Source: Atrina japonica (Eukaryota; Mollusca; Bivalvia; Pterioida; Pinnidae). From it: 64,000 nucleotides of DNA. The position numbers and the translations under genes are program-made. Of the stretch, positions 1-12,500 are shown piece after piece. Numbering within the stretch: position 1 is the stretch's first letter; every line of letters starts with the position of its first letter. The notes beneath the pieces are model-generated. The model did no database searches. It worked only from the letters and a program-made list of their open reading frames with translations, and was not told the origin of the DNA. The DNA lies in assembly GCA_030159075.1 (NCBI GenBank), contig BROG01001191.1, positions 41,566-105,565 on the forward strand. The letters are read 5' to 3'.

Positions 1-29
1 GAATTGCTTTTAACTTGTCTTTATTTATA

Positions 30-205
30 CAGTAAAACCCGTCTTGAAAGACCACTCTCATGAGATACCACCTGTCTTGTGAGACTGCATTGAGAAACAC
101 TCAGATAAATAATTCTTTTAAAAAACCTCTTTCAAGGGACCACCTGTCTTTAGAGAAAACATTTCAGTGGCACATTGGGTGGTCTCTTAAGACTGGTCTC
201 ACAAA
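30..205. repeat. foldback element, family A (CAGTGGAACCTGTCTTGAGAGACC), degraded copy
   Basis: Starts ACAGTAAAACCCGTCTTGAA and ends with the inverted GTGGTCTCTTAAGAC. The centre carries the family's AAACCTCTTTCAAG and ACCACCTGTCTTTAGAGA segments. The ~170-bp palindromic family with CAGT ends flanked by TA resembles non-autonomous Tc1/mariner-type MITEs. Confidence 0.6.
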
Positions 206-213
206 AATTAAGC

Positions 214-2970
214 TCAAGAAACAAATTTAAGAACTACAAAGAAAAAGTTGACTTAGTCATTCATGAAGTCCTATACATGTGACTAAAATTGACATCCTTA
301 AAGCTTCCATCTAAATTTTTAAACCAATTTACTAAAATGAAAATATAATAAAAATAGATTTTGAGACATCACCAGTGTTTTACTTCCACTGGTAGGCATA
401 TTTGTTTAATTTTCTGAATAGAAACAATCCCCCACAACCAATATAAAAGGCAACTTTGCCAAATCAGTTGTCATTGTCTAACTACAGTCACATAGAACAA
501 ACATTTTGAGCATAACTCGCCTGCATGTCAAAAATAAACATTGATATCAACAAAGTTCATCTGGACATTTCGCTGGCTAATACACAGTTCACAAGCATGT
601 AATTAATCAATTTAAACATGAGAATATCAAACATACACGTAATTCCAAATTTCCCATGAGCAAATCGTAAAAAAAAAGTGTAAACAAACAGGAGTCCAGA
701 CCACCTGATATGAATGTCCTCACTTTAGAAATAACGAATCAAGGAGAAGTCAGTGAGGTCAACTCAGAAGTATATTTTTGAACACTCGGCTCATTTATAG
801 GACCACTTGCATCCATTTCGAATAATTTGATAGCAATATTTCACAGCTATGTCTCTTATAATGTTTATTTTTTGTCATCTTTGTAAAAATATGAGAAGGG
901 CTACCTGGTCTTTGGTCAAGTGCACGCGACCCGACTGCTCACTTTACTTAGTTCACCAGAATGTGTGACACGTTAACAAAAGGTTGCAGATTACTGGTAG
1001 GAGTTTATTTAATTTTATGTTCAAAGTGAATATTATTTTACGGATACTAAATAATGAATTTAAAACTAATTATAAAATCTATTTATAACATATCTTTATT
1101 GAAGTATTTGATGTAAAAATTAATGCAGAATGTTTTTGATTTGAGTACAGGGTATGTTTTGATTACATACCATCTGTCCATTGTTTTGCTTTGGGAGTAC
1201 AGGTGTGAAATAACGGTCGTTCTGCTGCCTTGCCTTTTATAGAAGAATTGCAAGCCAATTTCTATTGATAACATTTAACAAAAATGTCTGCCTGTGCAAT
1301 AATAAATTGGTGATGTTTCAAAGGCATTAAAAGTTTTCTTTTTGCGAATTCAAAACTTGTTAAAAAGTTACGATGAAAGCTTTAAGCAACATGTCAAATT
1401 CAGTTGAAAACAAAAATATTGAAAACTGCACAACAGACAAATGGACAAACAGAAGAATAAAAAACAACATGACTCTGATCATTACTCCCCAGCACATTTA
1501 ATCAAAGAAACGAAAGTGAGTGTAGCACATTCTGGAATACACAGAGAAATAAGTGTCAATATGTGTCATCACATGCATGTTTTATTTTCTTACTCACAAA
1601 ACTGTATTTATACATTATCCATTACTTTGGTTGCCATGCAGTTGACAGCATTTCTAACTTAAAATTTATCACTGAGACACCGAACTAAATGACCAGTGCA
1701 AGTGATTGTATGATTAATACATGTGTATCTCTATGTTAGATTTTAAAATTGAGTTTGTAGTTTAACAGAGTATATCAGGTATTTCTTGCATCATAGTTAA
1801 GTACATTGGTGTTCGTTCTCTTTCATATTCCGATGACAGAAAGTTTGTAGCATTCACTATATTCAAGGAAACTGATAAATTGAAAATTGTAGCTGTTAGG
1901 CAATGCGTTATCTTGAATTTTATCCAAAAATAAACAGGTGACGTGTTACGTCACCCCATAAAAAGTGATGTGGCATGATATGAATTTTCATGGTGGTGAT
2001 ATTTGTTGTTTGTTTCAATACTGTTTTTCTCTCATACTGAGACATAACCCAGTATAGGTGAAGTGCTTAAATAGTCTAAGTCACATTAAATCGTAAATTT
2101 CAAAGTACATTTGAAAAGCAACCAATTGTCAAAATATAAATATTTTTATTGATATCAGTGACAAACAAAAATGTGTAGCCTATATCTGTTTTTTTTTATA
2201 GTCTAATTTGTCAGATTATTTCAATTTATTAATATAGTTTTTGTATGAAAAACCTCTATGTCAGCCTTATGATGGAAATGAATAAGGTCATGTGAGGCTT
2301 TATTAATTTTTATCATAATGAAGGGGAGCAACTTCTGTTTTGGGTTTTCTTCCTATACATATAATATAATAATACCCAAAATACTTCTTTTGGACTTGTA
2401 CAAATTAATGCTCCCATTCTTTCACTTCTGTTTTTGCAGGTAAAAAAATAAATGGCACCGTGCTTGTCATTATGAATATTTCGAGCAAAAGGAATTTATT
2501 TCATTTGTAATTGACCTGAATAAATTACTCAGAATACCTACAACACCGCTAAGTTAAAATTAAGAGTTAAGTATCAACCGATTTATTTTAATCAGCCAAA
2601 ACGACCAGACATACTCAATTTGACTTAGACTATACAAATTTTGACACTTGCCTTGACTTACGCCAATGAGTTGATTATCTTCAAGGATCACAATTTCGTA
2701 TGTTACAGTTATGTAATACACAGGGATGGATCCAGGATTTCAAGTTAGAAGGGGCATAACAACTGTATAAGCCTAAACTATATCTGGCCAGTGTAGCAAG
2801 AACAATAAATTTTTACAATTTGTTATTAATTTTCCATTGTTTTATAGAAAAAACAAAGGTTTTACACATTTTTTGCCAACTTTTGACATGCACTCCCATT
2901 TGCTGTATCTCCTTAACTGCCTTTTAGGCCACAATCAATGATTTATCAGTTATACAATGGCAACCTGTTT
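214..2970. other. WD40 gene intronic DNA, no gene seen
   Basis: AT-rich sequence with only short chance open frames. It holds a CRE-like palindrome at 1937-1955 and one half of a diverged dispersed repeat pair (2735-2810 versus 4231-4310, sharing GGATTTCAAGTTAGA and AGTGTAGCA). Confidence 0.5.
1937..1955. promoter_or_regulatory. CRE-like palindrome GGTGACGTgttACGTCACC
   Basis: Perfect 8-bp inverted arms around a 3-bp spacer, each arm holding a TGACGT half-site. It is deep inside an intron, so any role as a bZIP site or enhancer is speculative. Confidence 0.3.
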
Positions 2971-3062
2971 TTAACCCATTAACCCCTGAAAAACAATGGA
3001 CTCTTCTGTAAATCAATGACTTAGACCAGTCCAAATGTGTCTTTAGGGGTCAATGAGTTAAT
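2971..3062 (+). repeat. short palindromic element, family B (TTAACTCATCAACCCCTGAA)
   Basis: A ~90-bp element with TTAA at both ends, inverted termini (TTAACYCATTAACCCCT and AGGGGTCAATGAGTTAA) and the core GGACTCTTCTGTAAATCAAT. Other copies: 3641-3733, 4059-4153, 5555-5643, 17755-17845, 22603-22683, 30810-30902, 34156-34249, 42509-42582, 47634-47715. Confidence 0.8.
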
Positions 3063-3406
3063 GGTGGAGGAAAAAACTCAGAATAGACCACCAGTCTTCA
3101 GTGAATAATTTACTGACAAATTTCCCAAAATGAGTAGGTTAGGATCCAGTGAAGTTTGAATTCCTACTAAACAAAGGACAGCATGAAGCTCTAACCACTT
3201 TGTCATGGTGACCCGTTTCCAATCAATATATATCTGATAGCATGATGGCTATCTAAACTTGAATGCTTTATTTTTCTACATTTTATTTCAAGAGTCTCAT
3301 ATTATACATGTTCATGTTATAAGCTCAAAACCATTTTGTAAAACACTTCAAAATCAATAAATCACATCATTTGAAATAAAACTCCCATTGAAAAGACCAC
3401 TCTTAC

Positions 3407-3557
3407 ATGAAGCTATAAGAATATTGGCATGTTCTGCTTTTTCCTCTGATCGTGGCACTTGGAACTGTATACTGGTGACGGGGAGTCGAGGTAACGGTTT
3501 CTGATCATTATCGTCATATAGAGAATAGAGACAGCTGCAATTTTCCACACTGTAAAT
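3407..3557 (-). CDS. WD40 gene coding exon 3
   Basis: A 151-bp exon preceded by a long pyrimidine tract and CAG. It encodes residues 69-118: the end of blade 1 (IYSVENCSCLYSL), an inter-blade loop (YDDNDQKPLPRLP) and the first strands of blade 2 (VTSIQF and ANILIAS). It ends in phase 1 at a GTAAGA donor. No matching downstream exon was recognised between 1 and 3400. Confidence 0.85.
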
Positions 3558-6500
3558 CTGAAGAAAGGAGAAGAAAAAAAAAAGATCAATGAAAGTTAGG
3601 TATCTAACATGTCATCCAGTTTCTGTGAGAAATATAAAGTTTAACTCATCAACCCCTGAAAAAACAATGGACTCTTCTGTAAATCAATGACTTAGACCAG
3701 TCCAAATGTGTCTTTAAGGGGTGAATGAGGTAAACCTAAATATCATTGATTTATGCTTAAAGTTCCTTACAACAAAGTCACAAAGACCATTTGCTTCTTG
3801 ATTATTAAAATATCAATAACATCAATAATTCATTAAAGAAGCATAACTTCCAGGCCTCAATTATTTTTCTTGTTTTATGGTTCTACTGTTTTTATGTGTA
3901 CCGGCTGGTTTGTAGTGATAAAGTTTTTATTATCATGGTGGTAGAAGTGAACATGTCACTGATTTAGAAAAGTACAAAGGGAGATCACTCCTACATAATA
4001 TTAATATTTGGTAATTCTTTATTGAATGGGGCTTGCCAAGCAAGCTTTGGACAACACTTTTAACTCATCAGGCCCTCAAAAACAATGAACTCTTCTGTAA
4101 ATCAATGACCTAGACCAGCAGTACAAATGTGTATTGAGGGGTGAATGAGTTAATTATCTCTGTACACCATGGCCAATGGAGACTGATCTGCATCCTTCAA
4201 GGAAGGAAACTGGAGTACAAATGAGGAAATTCAGGGGCAGATCTAGGATTTCAAGTTAGAGGGGGTAACAATCCTTAAATATATTTGACAAGTGTAGCAT
4301 GTACTAACACCCCAATAAAAATACATTGTTGTATTGTTGTTTAACGTCCCACTCAAGAATCTTTCACTCATTTGGAAACTCATTATGACCGTAAGTGCTG
4401 AGCATAGGACAAAATTTGAAGCCCTATCATCATTTGATGATGTATCCATATGAGTGAAATATTCTTGAGTGGGACGTTAAACAACAAACAAACAAACAAG
4501 TTGAGCTTGAATCTAAAATAGATATAGAATCCAAAACAAAAAGTAATATGATGCAAATCTACAAGGCCCAAAAATGACCTAACAGAAAATATATTCCCAA
4601 ATCCATCTACGAATAACCACTGTAAAAAGATGACTATCTTAGCTTTGAAGGAGTTTAGAATTTAGAGGGGCATTAGCTGTGTTTACCAAAATAAATTTAG
4701 ATTTTTTCTACTTTTACTACATGTACTTGATGTACAATAACAGATAAGAGCTAATCACAGGATGAAAAATCTTATATTCCTAAATATTTGTGAAAATAAG
4801 GTCAGGTCCAGTGTGGTATCCATATACAAATAGTAAGGTTGAGTTAAACAATTGCAAGTGAAAACTTTTTAAGTGCCAAACCTGGTTTTCTCAAGCAATG
4901 TTCTCAATATACATAGGAATTTCGGAATAATTATGCCTGTGTATATCTCTTTTTTGTTATTGTGTATTAATTTAAGTAGTTAAAAAAGACAGAAAAGATA
5001 ATGCTCCTTTAAATAGTGCAATCCATTTGAAATATGACTTTAGTATGAAATATTCAGCTGGTATGAAAATACCAGGTACTGGGGTATATATACTGGTACC
5101 CTCAGGACTCAAACAGTCCGCCAGCACTGGCAACGACCCTGTAGTTACAAATAGTATAAACATGAAACCAAAGTTAGTTATGCAAAAACAGACCAAAACA
5201 TATGCTCAAGACGATCGTTACTGTATTGCCCTGTAATAAATATATGCACCGCTGATCCACGAGCCTAACATTTTTTGTCATATACATTGATTATTGATAA
5301 TCAGTTTCCCGTTGCTTTATTGTCATTTTTCAAATCATAAAATCAGATATTTCTTAGTTTGAAATACTTCAAGTAGTTTCCACTTTACGTAGTCAGATAG
5401 CGATAAATCAATATATCGTGTTCTGAAGAGGATAAAAATTGCCTCTATCTCATGGAAGACAAATGCCTTCTCTCATAAATTCTGTAAGTTACTTTGAAGT
5501 TATTTTGGTATCAGTCAATAACAACAAAGATAAGTGACATCTTTGTATTACATGTAACTCTTCAACCCCTGAAAAACAATGGACTCTTCTGTAAATCAAT
5601 GACTTGAACCATCCAAATCTGTCTTCAGGGTTGAACGAGTTAATGTACATATGATACTGTCTCTCCACAGTCTTAAGAAAATTAGATGAAACACAAACAA
5701 AAGACACAGACACAATGTTGTTTACTTTTTCAAATAAAGAGATATAACTATAAAAGGACACTTTTGCACAATCAGCTTAGGGAGCAAAACTGTCAAAATT
5801 CAGTGGTTTTACGAATCTCCAAAAAGACAGTTGATTCACCGAAAAGACAATACTGTATAAATTTGATATTTTTTGTAATAAATGGTACAAATCCCATAAT
5901 GAATGTGTGCAATGAAGTTTGAATTGACCAATACATCAGTGACAAAACATTCGAGTACGTCACCATCACAAATAGACCCCCGATCATGAACCATTATAGA
6001 TTTGTCAACTGTACAGTGATGTACCAAAATTGATGCAACTTTTTATTTTTCATTGTATATTTCATTGTGGGATTTGTTTATTAACTATTTACAACAAATT
6101 TATATAATATAAAGTGTCTTTTTTAAGTGAATCTACTGTCCTTTCGATAAGTATACTGTCTTTTCAGTAATTCATAGTACCCAAAATTCAGAATTTGTCT
6201 ATATATGTCAACAAGTATTATTACAAAGGATAAACGACAAATATAAACTCAGTCTGTGTTATGTACTCCGGAATAAAGCTTTTAAAAAATTGTGCAGTTA
6301 CTCAACATACAGTAGAACTTTGGTGTTTTGAACTTCAACAAGTCAAATTTCGCAAAGTTTCGAACTGTTGAAAAAGTCCCTAATTACCAGCTTGTTTGTA
6401 TATATAATGCTACTTGTAAATATTCTAATATAATCTGAATTTTTATAAGATAAATATTTCAATGTTTTAAATATATTTTGGGCCTTTTTCTATAAAAACA

Positions 6501-9500
6501 TAAAAAAATTTCAACAAATAATCAGTAGTCAAAATTGACATGTGTATGAAAAACTTGGCAATTATTCTTCATATAATAACTTATATATACAGATCCTCAC
6601 TTAACAGAACCACCTCACTAATCAGACCACATTGTGTCAGTCAGTTGAGTGATCTTAATAGTGAGGTTCCACTGTAATCAAATCACCTCTCTCAATCAAT
6701 AGTGAGGTCCACTGTTGAATCAATTAGGTTAGGTGGTCTTAATAGTGAGGTTCCACTGTAACACCTCTCTAATCAAATCACTTTGAGTCAGTTAGGTGGT
6801 CTTAATAGTGAGGTTCCACTGTAACACCTCTCTAATCAAATCACTTTGAGTCAGTTAGGTGGTCTTAATAGTGAGGTTCCACTGTAACACCTCTCTAATC
6901 AAATCACTTTGAGTCAGTTAGGTGGTCTTAATAGTGAGGTTTCACTACTTTTCCTAGTAAAGGACACTACATACCATGGTTGCCTTTAAAACAGGTATGA
7001 AATCTGTCAGTCAAAAATTAATATCACAGAGCCGTATATATACAAAAACTCCTAATCTTATGCTACATAAGTGTAGTTTGGTCTTTACAAATGACAGTTA
7101 AGAGTGGGTTACATTGTTAGTTAAGATGACACTAAACAACGTAGAATTTAAAGTCAATAAGACTCAAGACTCGGAGCAAATATCATACGAATGGAAAGTG
7201 CTTATCGTAAAAGACTTAAATTATGTGTTGAGATGATCTTTCAATCCCTCTATAGTATCTTAAAGTATATTAGAAATGCCATCTATCAATTACTTCGAGT
7301 TGTCGATATATTCTTTAGACACCAAAGTTTAAACTGATAGGGTTGCTCTGTAGTGCATTTCTTACATTATAATCAATGACAAGTTGACCTTGGTCAACAC
7401 ATTGATTAATCACTGACACACACTGACCTTGGTAAAAACTTTTATCGATTACTGACACAAGTTGACCTCGCAGGCCACAAAATAACAGAAATCATCGTAA
7501 CTCATTTACAGGTTATGCTAAAAAAAATGACCATAAGCTGCAGGTTACGATAGCAATAATGAAGACCTAAAAATATATATATATGAAAATGAAAAAATAA
7601 AATAAAGAGACAGATATCATCGAGAATGAAAAAGGAGATTATGTGATTTGTATTTGTCGTAACCTGAATGATCCCTTCTGTATTATTTTGTCGTCTGCCT
7701 TGGTCAAACCTTTTAATCAATCACTAACACAAGTTGACCTTGGTAAAATCTTACTAGCATAAGTTGACCTTGGTAAAAACTTTTAATCAATCACTGACAC
7801 AAGTTGATCGACCTTGGTAAAAACTCAATCACTGACACAAGTTGATCGACAAAAACTCAATCACTGACACCAGTTGACCTTGGTCAAACACTTTAATCAA
7901 TCACTGATACAAGATGACCTTGGTTAAAACTTTTAATCAATCACTGATACAAGCTGACCTTGGTAAAAACTTTTAATCAATCACTGATACAAGTTGATTT
8001 TGTCCGAAACTTTAGCCAATTATTGATAATATTTTACCTTAAATAAAGTTTAATGAATTATTTATATCAGTTGACCTTGTAAAAAAATTTCCATAAGCAG
8101 CTGTATCAATTGTGTAGCCATTGCTAATTGTGACATTATGGATATTTATTTTGGAATGAGGTATATGGCTCCTTAACTAGTCTAGGTAAAAGGAATTACA
8201 TGTACTTAGTAAACTTGATCTATTGTCAGACAAGTCCTGAATTCTTATTGAAATTTTATCAAATAAATTCCCAGAACTCTGTGATGACAAAAGTCAAAAT
8301 CATAAGAATAAAAAGGAACCTATAATCTTCATGGGAGCAAAGATTGTGTAAAAATTTCATTAAGTATCTACAAATGCAAACTGGATTTATTGTCAAACAT
8401 TTAAATTTTTTATCAAATTTTAACAAATCAAGTCCCATAACTCTATAATATCAAAAGTCAAAAATTTGAAAGAAATGAAAGGTGCCTAGCACTCAAGGAA
8501 CCAAACATTTTTTTGTAAGGATTCATAAAGGCAAACCTGAACTATTGACAGACATGTCAAATTTTTAACAAATTTTAACGAATAAAGTCCCTTAACTTGG
8601 TAATAACAAAATTCAAAATCGAAATTATTCATGGAACCAAACATTGTAGAATTTTTTCTTAAAGATTTGTAAGGGAAAACTCAAGATATTTAGAAACATG
8701 CATGGACAGATGGACAACAGTGCAGTGAAAACCTGCTTTAGTGACCACCTGTGTATAAAGACCACCTAGTCATAAAGACCATTTTTTGCTGTCCCCAATA
8801 GTACCATTTGTGTACAAATCAACCTGTATATAAAGACCACCTCCCTATAAAGACTGGTGTTGTTGTGTCCATAAGGGGGTCTTTATATACAAGTTTCACT
8901 GTATACCATAATATGTCTGCAGGACTTTTTTTGTTACCTTTATGGAAACATGCCCCATGGCACTGGAATGGGAAATTTCATGGCATTTTGGCTCAAAATT
9001 GCAAACTTTCTCTTATTTTTCTTTTCTTTTTTTTTCATTTATTTTACTATTTGCTATATTTCTTTATCTTTTTTATTGTCAAGTCGCCATATTTCAACTT
9101 AAAAAAAAACCAATGATTGAAAATATCAGCATAAAATGAGAAATAATGAAAAGATGTTATGTTCCTGATTGGGATTTTTTTTGGCAAAAAATGGGAAAAG
9201 AAGACATGATTTATGATTGGGAATATAGCCCAATGTCAGCTATAAATTTGGAGGAGAACATGCCCTACGTCTGTCATAGATGGGCATCTAAAAATAAGCA
9301 TTCTTATACTACTAATATAAAAAATACATGTTCCCTATCTCACTTTAAATCAAAACCTAAATTACTGAGTAAAAAGTGAAGTCCAAACCATGGCAAAATG
9401 AAAAAAAAAAAAATCTAAATTACAGTTAAAACCACTGTTACATTGAAATCCCACTTTATTTGAAATGATGTTGATTCCCCAACCAACTGTCTCTATTACA

Positions 9501-12500
9501 ATTATAACTTTTATTTTGAAGCCCCTGTTTATTTGAAAGGAAAGTTCATTCTCCTCCAATGTCAACTGTCTAGGTTTCACTGTATTTTTATTGTTTACCT
9601 TGTAATATGTATGTATGTGTATTTCTCAACTATACAGTGAGCGACCATGGGAGTGTTCAAATGGTATGACAGAAATTGTAGACTGTAGTCTGTAGTGGTT
9701 GGACAGTGGTCATTTCAGGTTTTGCACGGACTGAATAATAATTATTCATAATCAGGTAGCCATTTGAGTCCTTGTCACCAAATACATCTGTTGATTTACA
9801 AAATTAAGAAAAAAAAATGTATCTAAAATATTTGTAATTGGTATACTTTATTCTTTTTTCAGATGTCTGTTTTAATTCCAGTTGATCTAGGACTAAGTTA
9901 ATGAATTTCTAAACAGCATCGTGTTATTATGTTCTCTTCTTGATTCTTAATAAATGCCGAGTTGCTTTGTGTGGCAAGAGGCATCTCCCACAACAGTGTT
10001 GTGTTTCATTGATAAATAATTTATGCTCATTTGAGCAGAGCGAATTAGAATATAAATACTAAAGAGATCCTCTGCACACAAAAAAATCAGCATTCTAACA
10101 CCAATATTAAGTGAATGGTGTGCAATTACAAATCTTTAATTAAAAACGGTAACTAGAAAGAAACCGATCACTGATGCATACAAAACCGAAAGTCCCCCCT
10201 GGTTTTCATCGGTGGGGGGCTAGTTATTGATATTGGTTAATGTCTAACAAGTAATTTATATTCATTGAATTTGTCCACAATTTTAATCAATTATTGACAC
10301 TATGTGGCAACAGAAGATTAACCTGAGCACAACCGAGTCTTAATCTCATGAATTTTAATTGTAAACTCTACCACTACCAGTAGCTAGCACCCACCACACT
10401 TTGATGTTGATGATTTACACATCAAAGTGCTCTTGATAAGGTGTCAGTAACAGAAAATTAATACACCTGCAATGTTATATTATATATACTATAAAATATA
10501 GTGAAACTTGTATATAAAAACCCCATTAGGGACACAAAAACCCAGTATTTACAAGGAGGTGGTCTTTATATAGAGGTTGGTTTGTACACAAATTGTACTA
10601 TTTGGGACAGCAAAAAACAGTCTTTATGACCAGGTGGCCTTGTACATAGGTGGCTGCTAAAGCAGGTTTTACTGTATATGTATATATACCATATAATATG
10701 GTATTTCTGAGCACAAATCAGAAATAACAAGGCACCTACAAACTCACCATTTCCTGGCTGGGGTTCAAACTCTCGACCGCCTGGCTCTCATGCATCATGC
10801 CCTAAACCACTTGAACATCTATGCATCCACAAAAATGAATGTTTCAATAGTGGCATTTAGGGTTCCAAACATGAGAACTTGGTCACAGAGATGGAGGTGT
10901 TTTATATACAGTATAATCTGTCTATTCTGGACCTTGAGTATTCCAGATTATTGTCTAATCCGGTGTTGTTAGCCAGTCCCAAATTAGTCCCCTATATGTT
11001 CAATGTAAAAATATATTGTGTATTCTGTATCTTGTCTATTCCGGATTCTGGCCTAAATTTATGTCCCCAAGTGATTAAATAAGAGGATAATTACTCTGTG
11101 TAATCTGGACAGGTAGATAATTGTTGCAAGCCGATAGGTGCACACTCAATTCATATTTGACTTACTAAAATGTGACAAGTACAAACCCAACACATTCTAA
11201 GATGTATTTAACCTCTGTTTTTATGAATGTTTAGTGCAAATAAAATGATTTTCTTACACAATAAAACGTGAAACCTCATTTATATTTGTTTTGTTAATGT
11301 CATGAGTGACATATAAATATACATATGACATACAAACTAAGTCATTTCATAAATTTATTGACAGGTAAACAGTTTTACAAGTCATTAAAAAAACTTCAAG
11401 GCAACATACATGTAAAAAGTAATCGGATACATGTATGAAATTAGATTCTGTGATTAAAAAAAGAATGTCAGTTTCAGATTACATAATAACACAACATTAC
11501 ATTCATTTCTTTTCCATGTAAATATAATACAAAATACAGAAAAGCAATTTTTTTTCAAAGTTCTTTGAAGCTTAATATCTAAGGTCACAGGGTTGACAAA
11601 ATTTAAATATCATTAAATTTTAATGAACATTCACATATTTATCTATTTTAAGTTAAAGAAAATTCAACAACGAAATTTACCACTTGCTTAATCTAGACAT
11701 GTAATTTAATTTTTGAATTTCCATGCAATATCAAACATCTTACAGTGTATTGAAAAGATGGAATCTTGAACCAAACTGTGTCACACCTTATGTTTTGTAA
11801 AACATTATTCTTTCAAGAGATGAGGACACTTTTAGAATAAGAGTTGTCATAAATCAACAAAACTTGCCAGAAATGAATGTAAATTTTCAAAATAGGTATT
11901 TGACCAACAGCTGTCAGGTTTTAAGGTCGGGGTATGGTAAATATTTTGATTCCTTCAGGTCAAAAGTCAAGGTACAAAATGAAAGCTCTGTTCTTAAGGA
12001 ATCTATATGTGAAATATCAAAACCCTATCCTTCATGGATTAAATGATATAGCCATGGTTAAAGTTTTTAAAACATAAATCTACTCATTTTTGCATGGAAG
12101 TTTTAAAATACTATCAGATCGTGAATTCGAGTCCAGCCAGCGATAGGTTGGTTTCCTGTCCTTCAGATGAGACAGTAAAAATTGAGGTCCCGTGTCATGG
12201 TTGGTGTCGGCACATTAAAGAACTTTCACTGCTCAATGGCCGTAAGTGCCGAGCATAGGCCAAAATTTGAAGCACTTCACCGGATTTGGTGACGTCTCCA
12301 TATGAGTGAAAGATTCTTGAATGGGACGTTAAACAACAATAAACAAACAAAAAAAACTAACAAGAGATAAAAACTGTCCATGTCTAAAATATTGTAGTTA
12401 AAGGTTAACCTTACTCAAAGAAAATACGAAAGTAATTTTAAAAGAAATATTTAGTAGGTTAATCCAAGTGACAAAATCCAACTTTAGCTACTTTTTCCTT

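Noticed and set aside
6600..8010. CRISPR-like arrays at 6.6-8.0 kb, 14.2-14.9 kb and 25.1-26.7 kb
   Set aside because: Units are directly adjacent with no unique spacers, in an intron of a eukaryotic gene; these are minisatellites.
8808..9379. Plus-strand frames at 8808-9139 and 9146-9379
   Set aside because: The first starts inside a foldback element and runs through T-rich sequence; the second has no domain or splice context.
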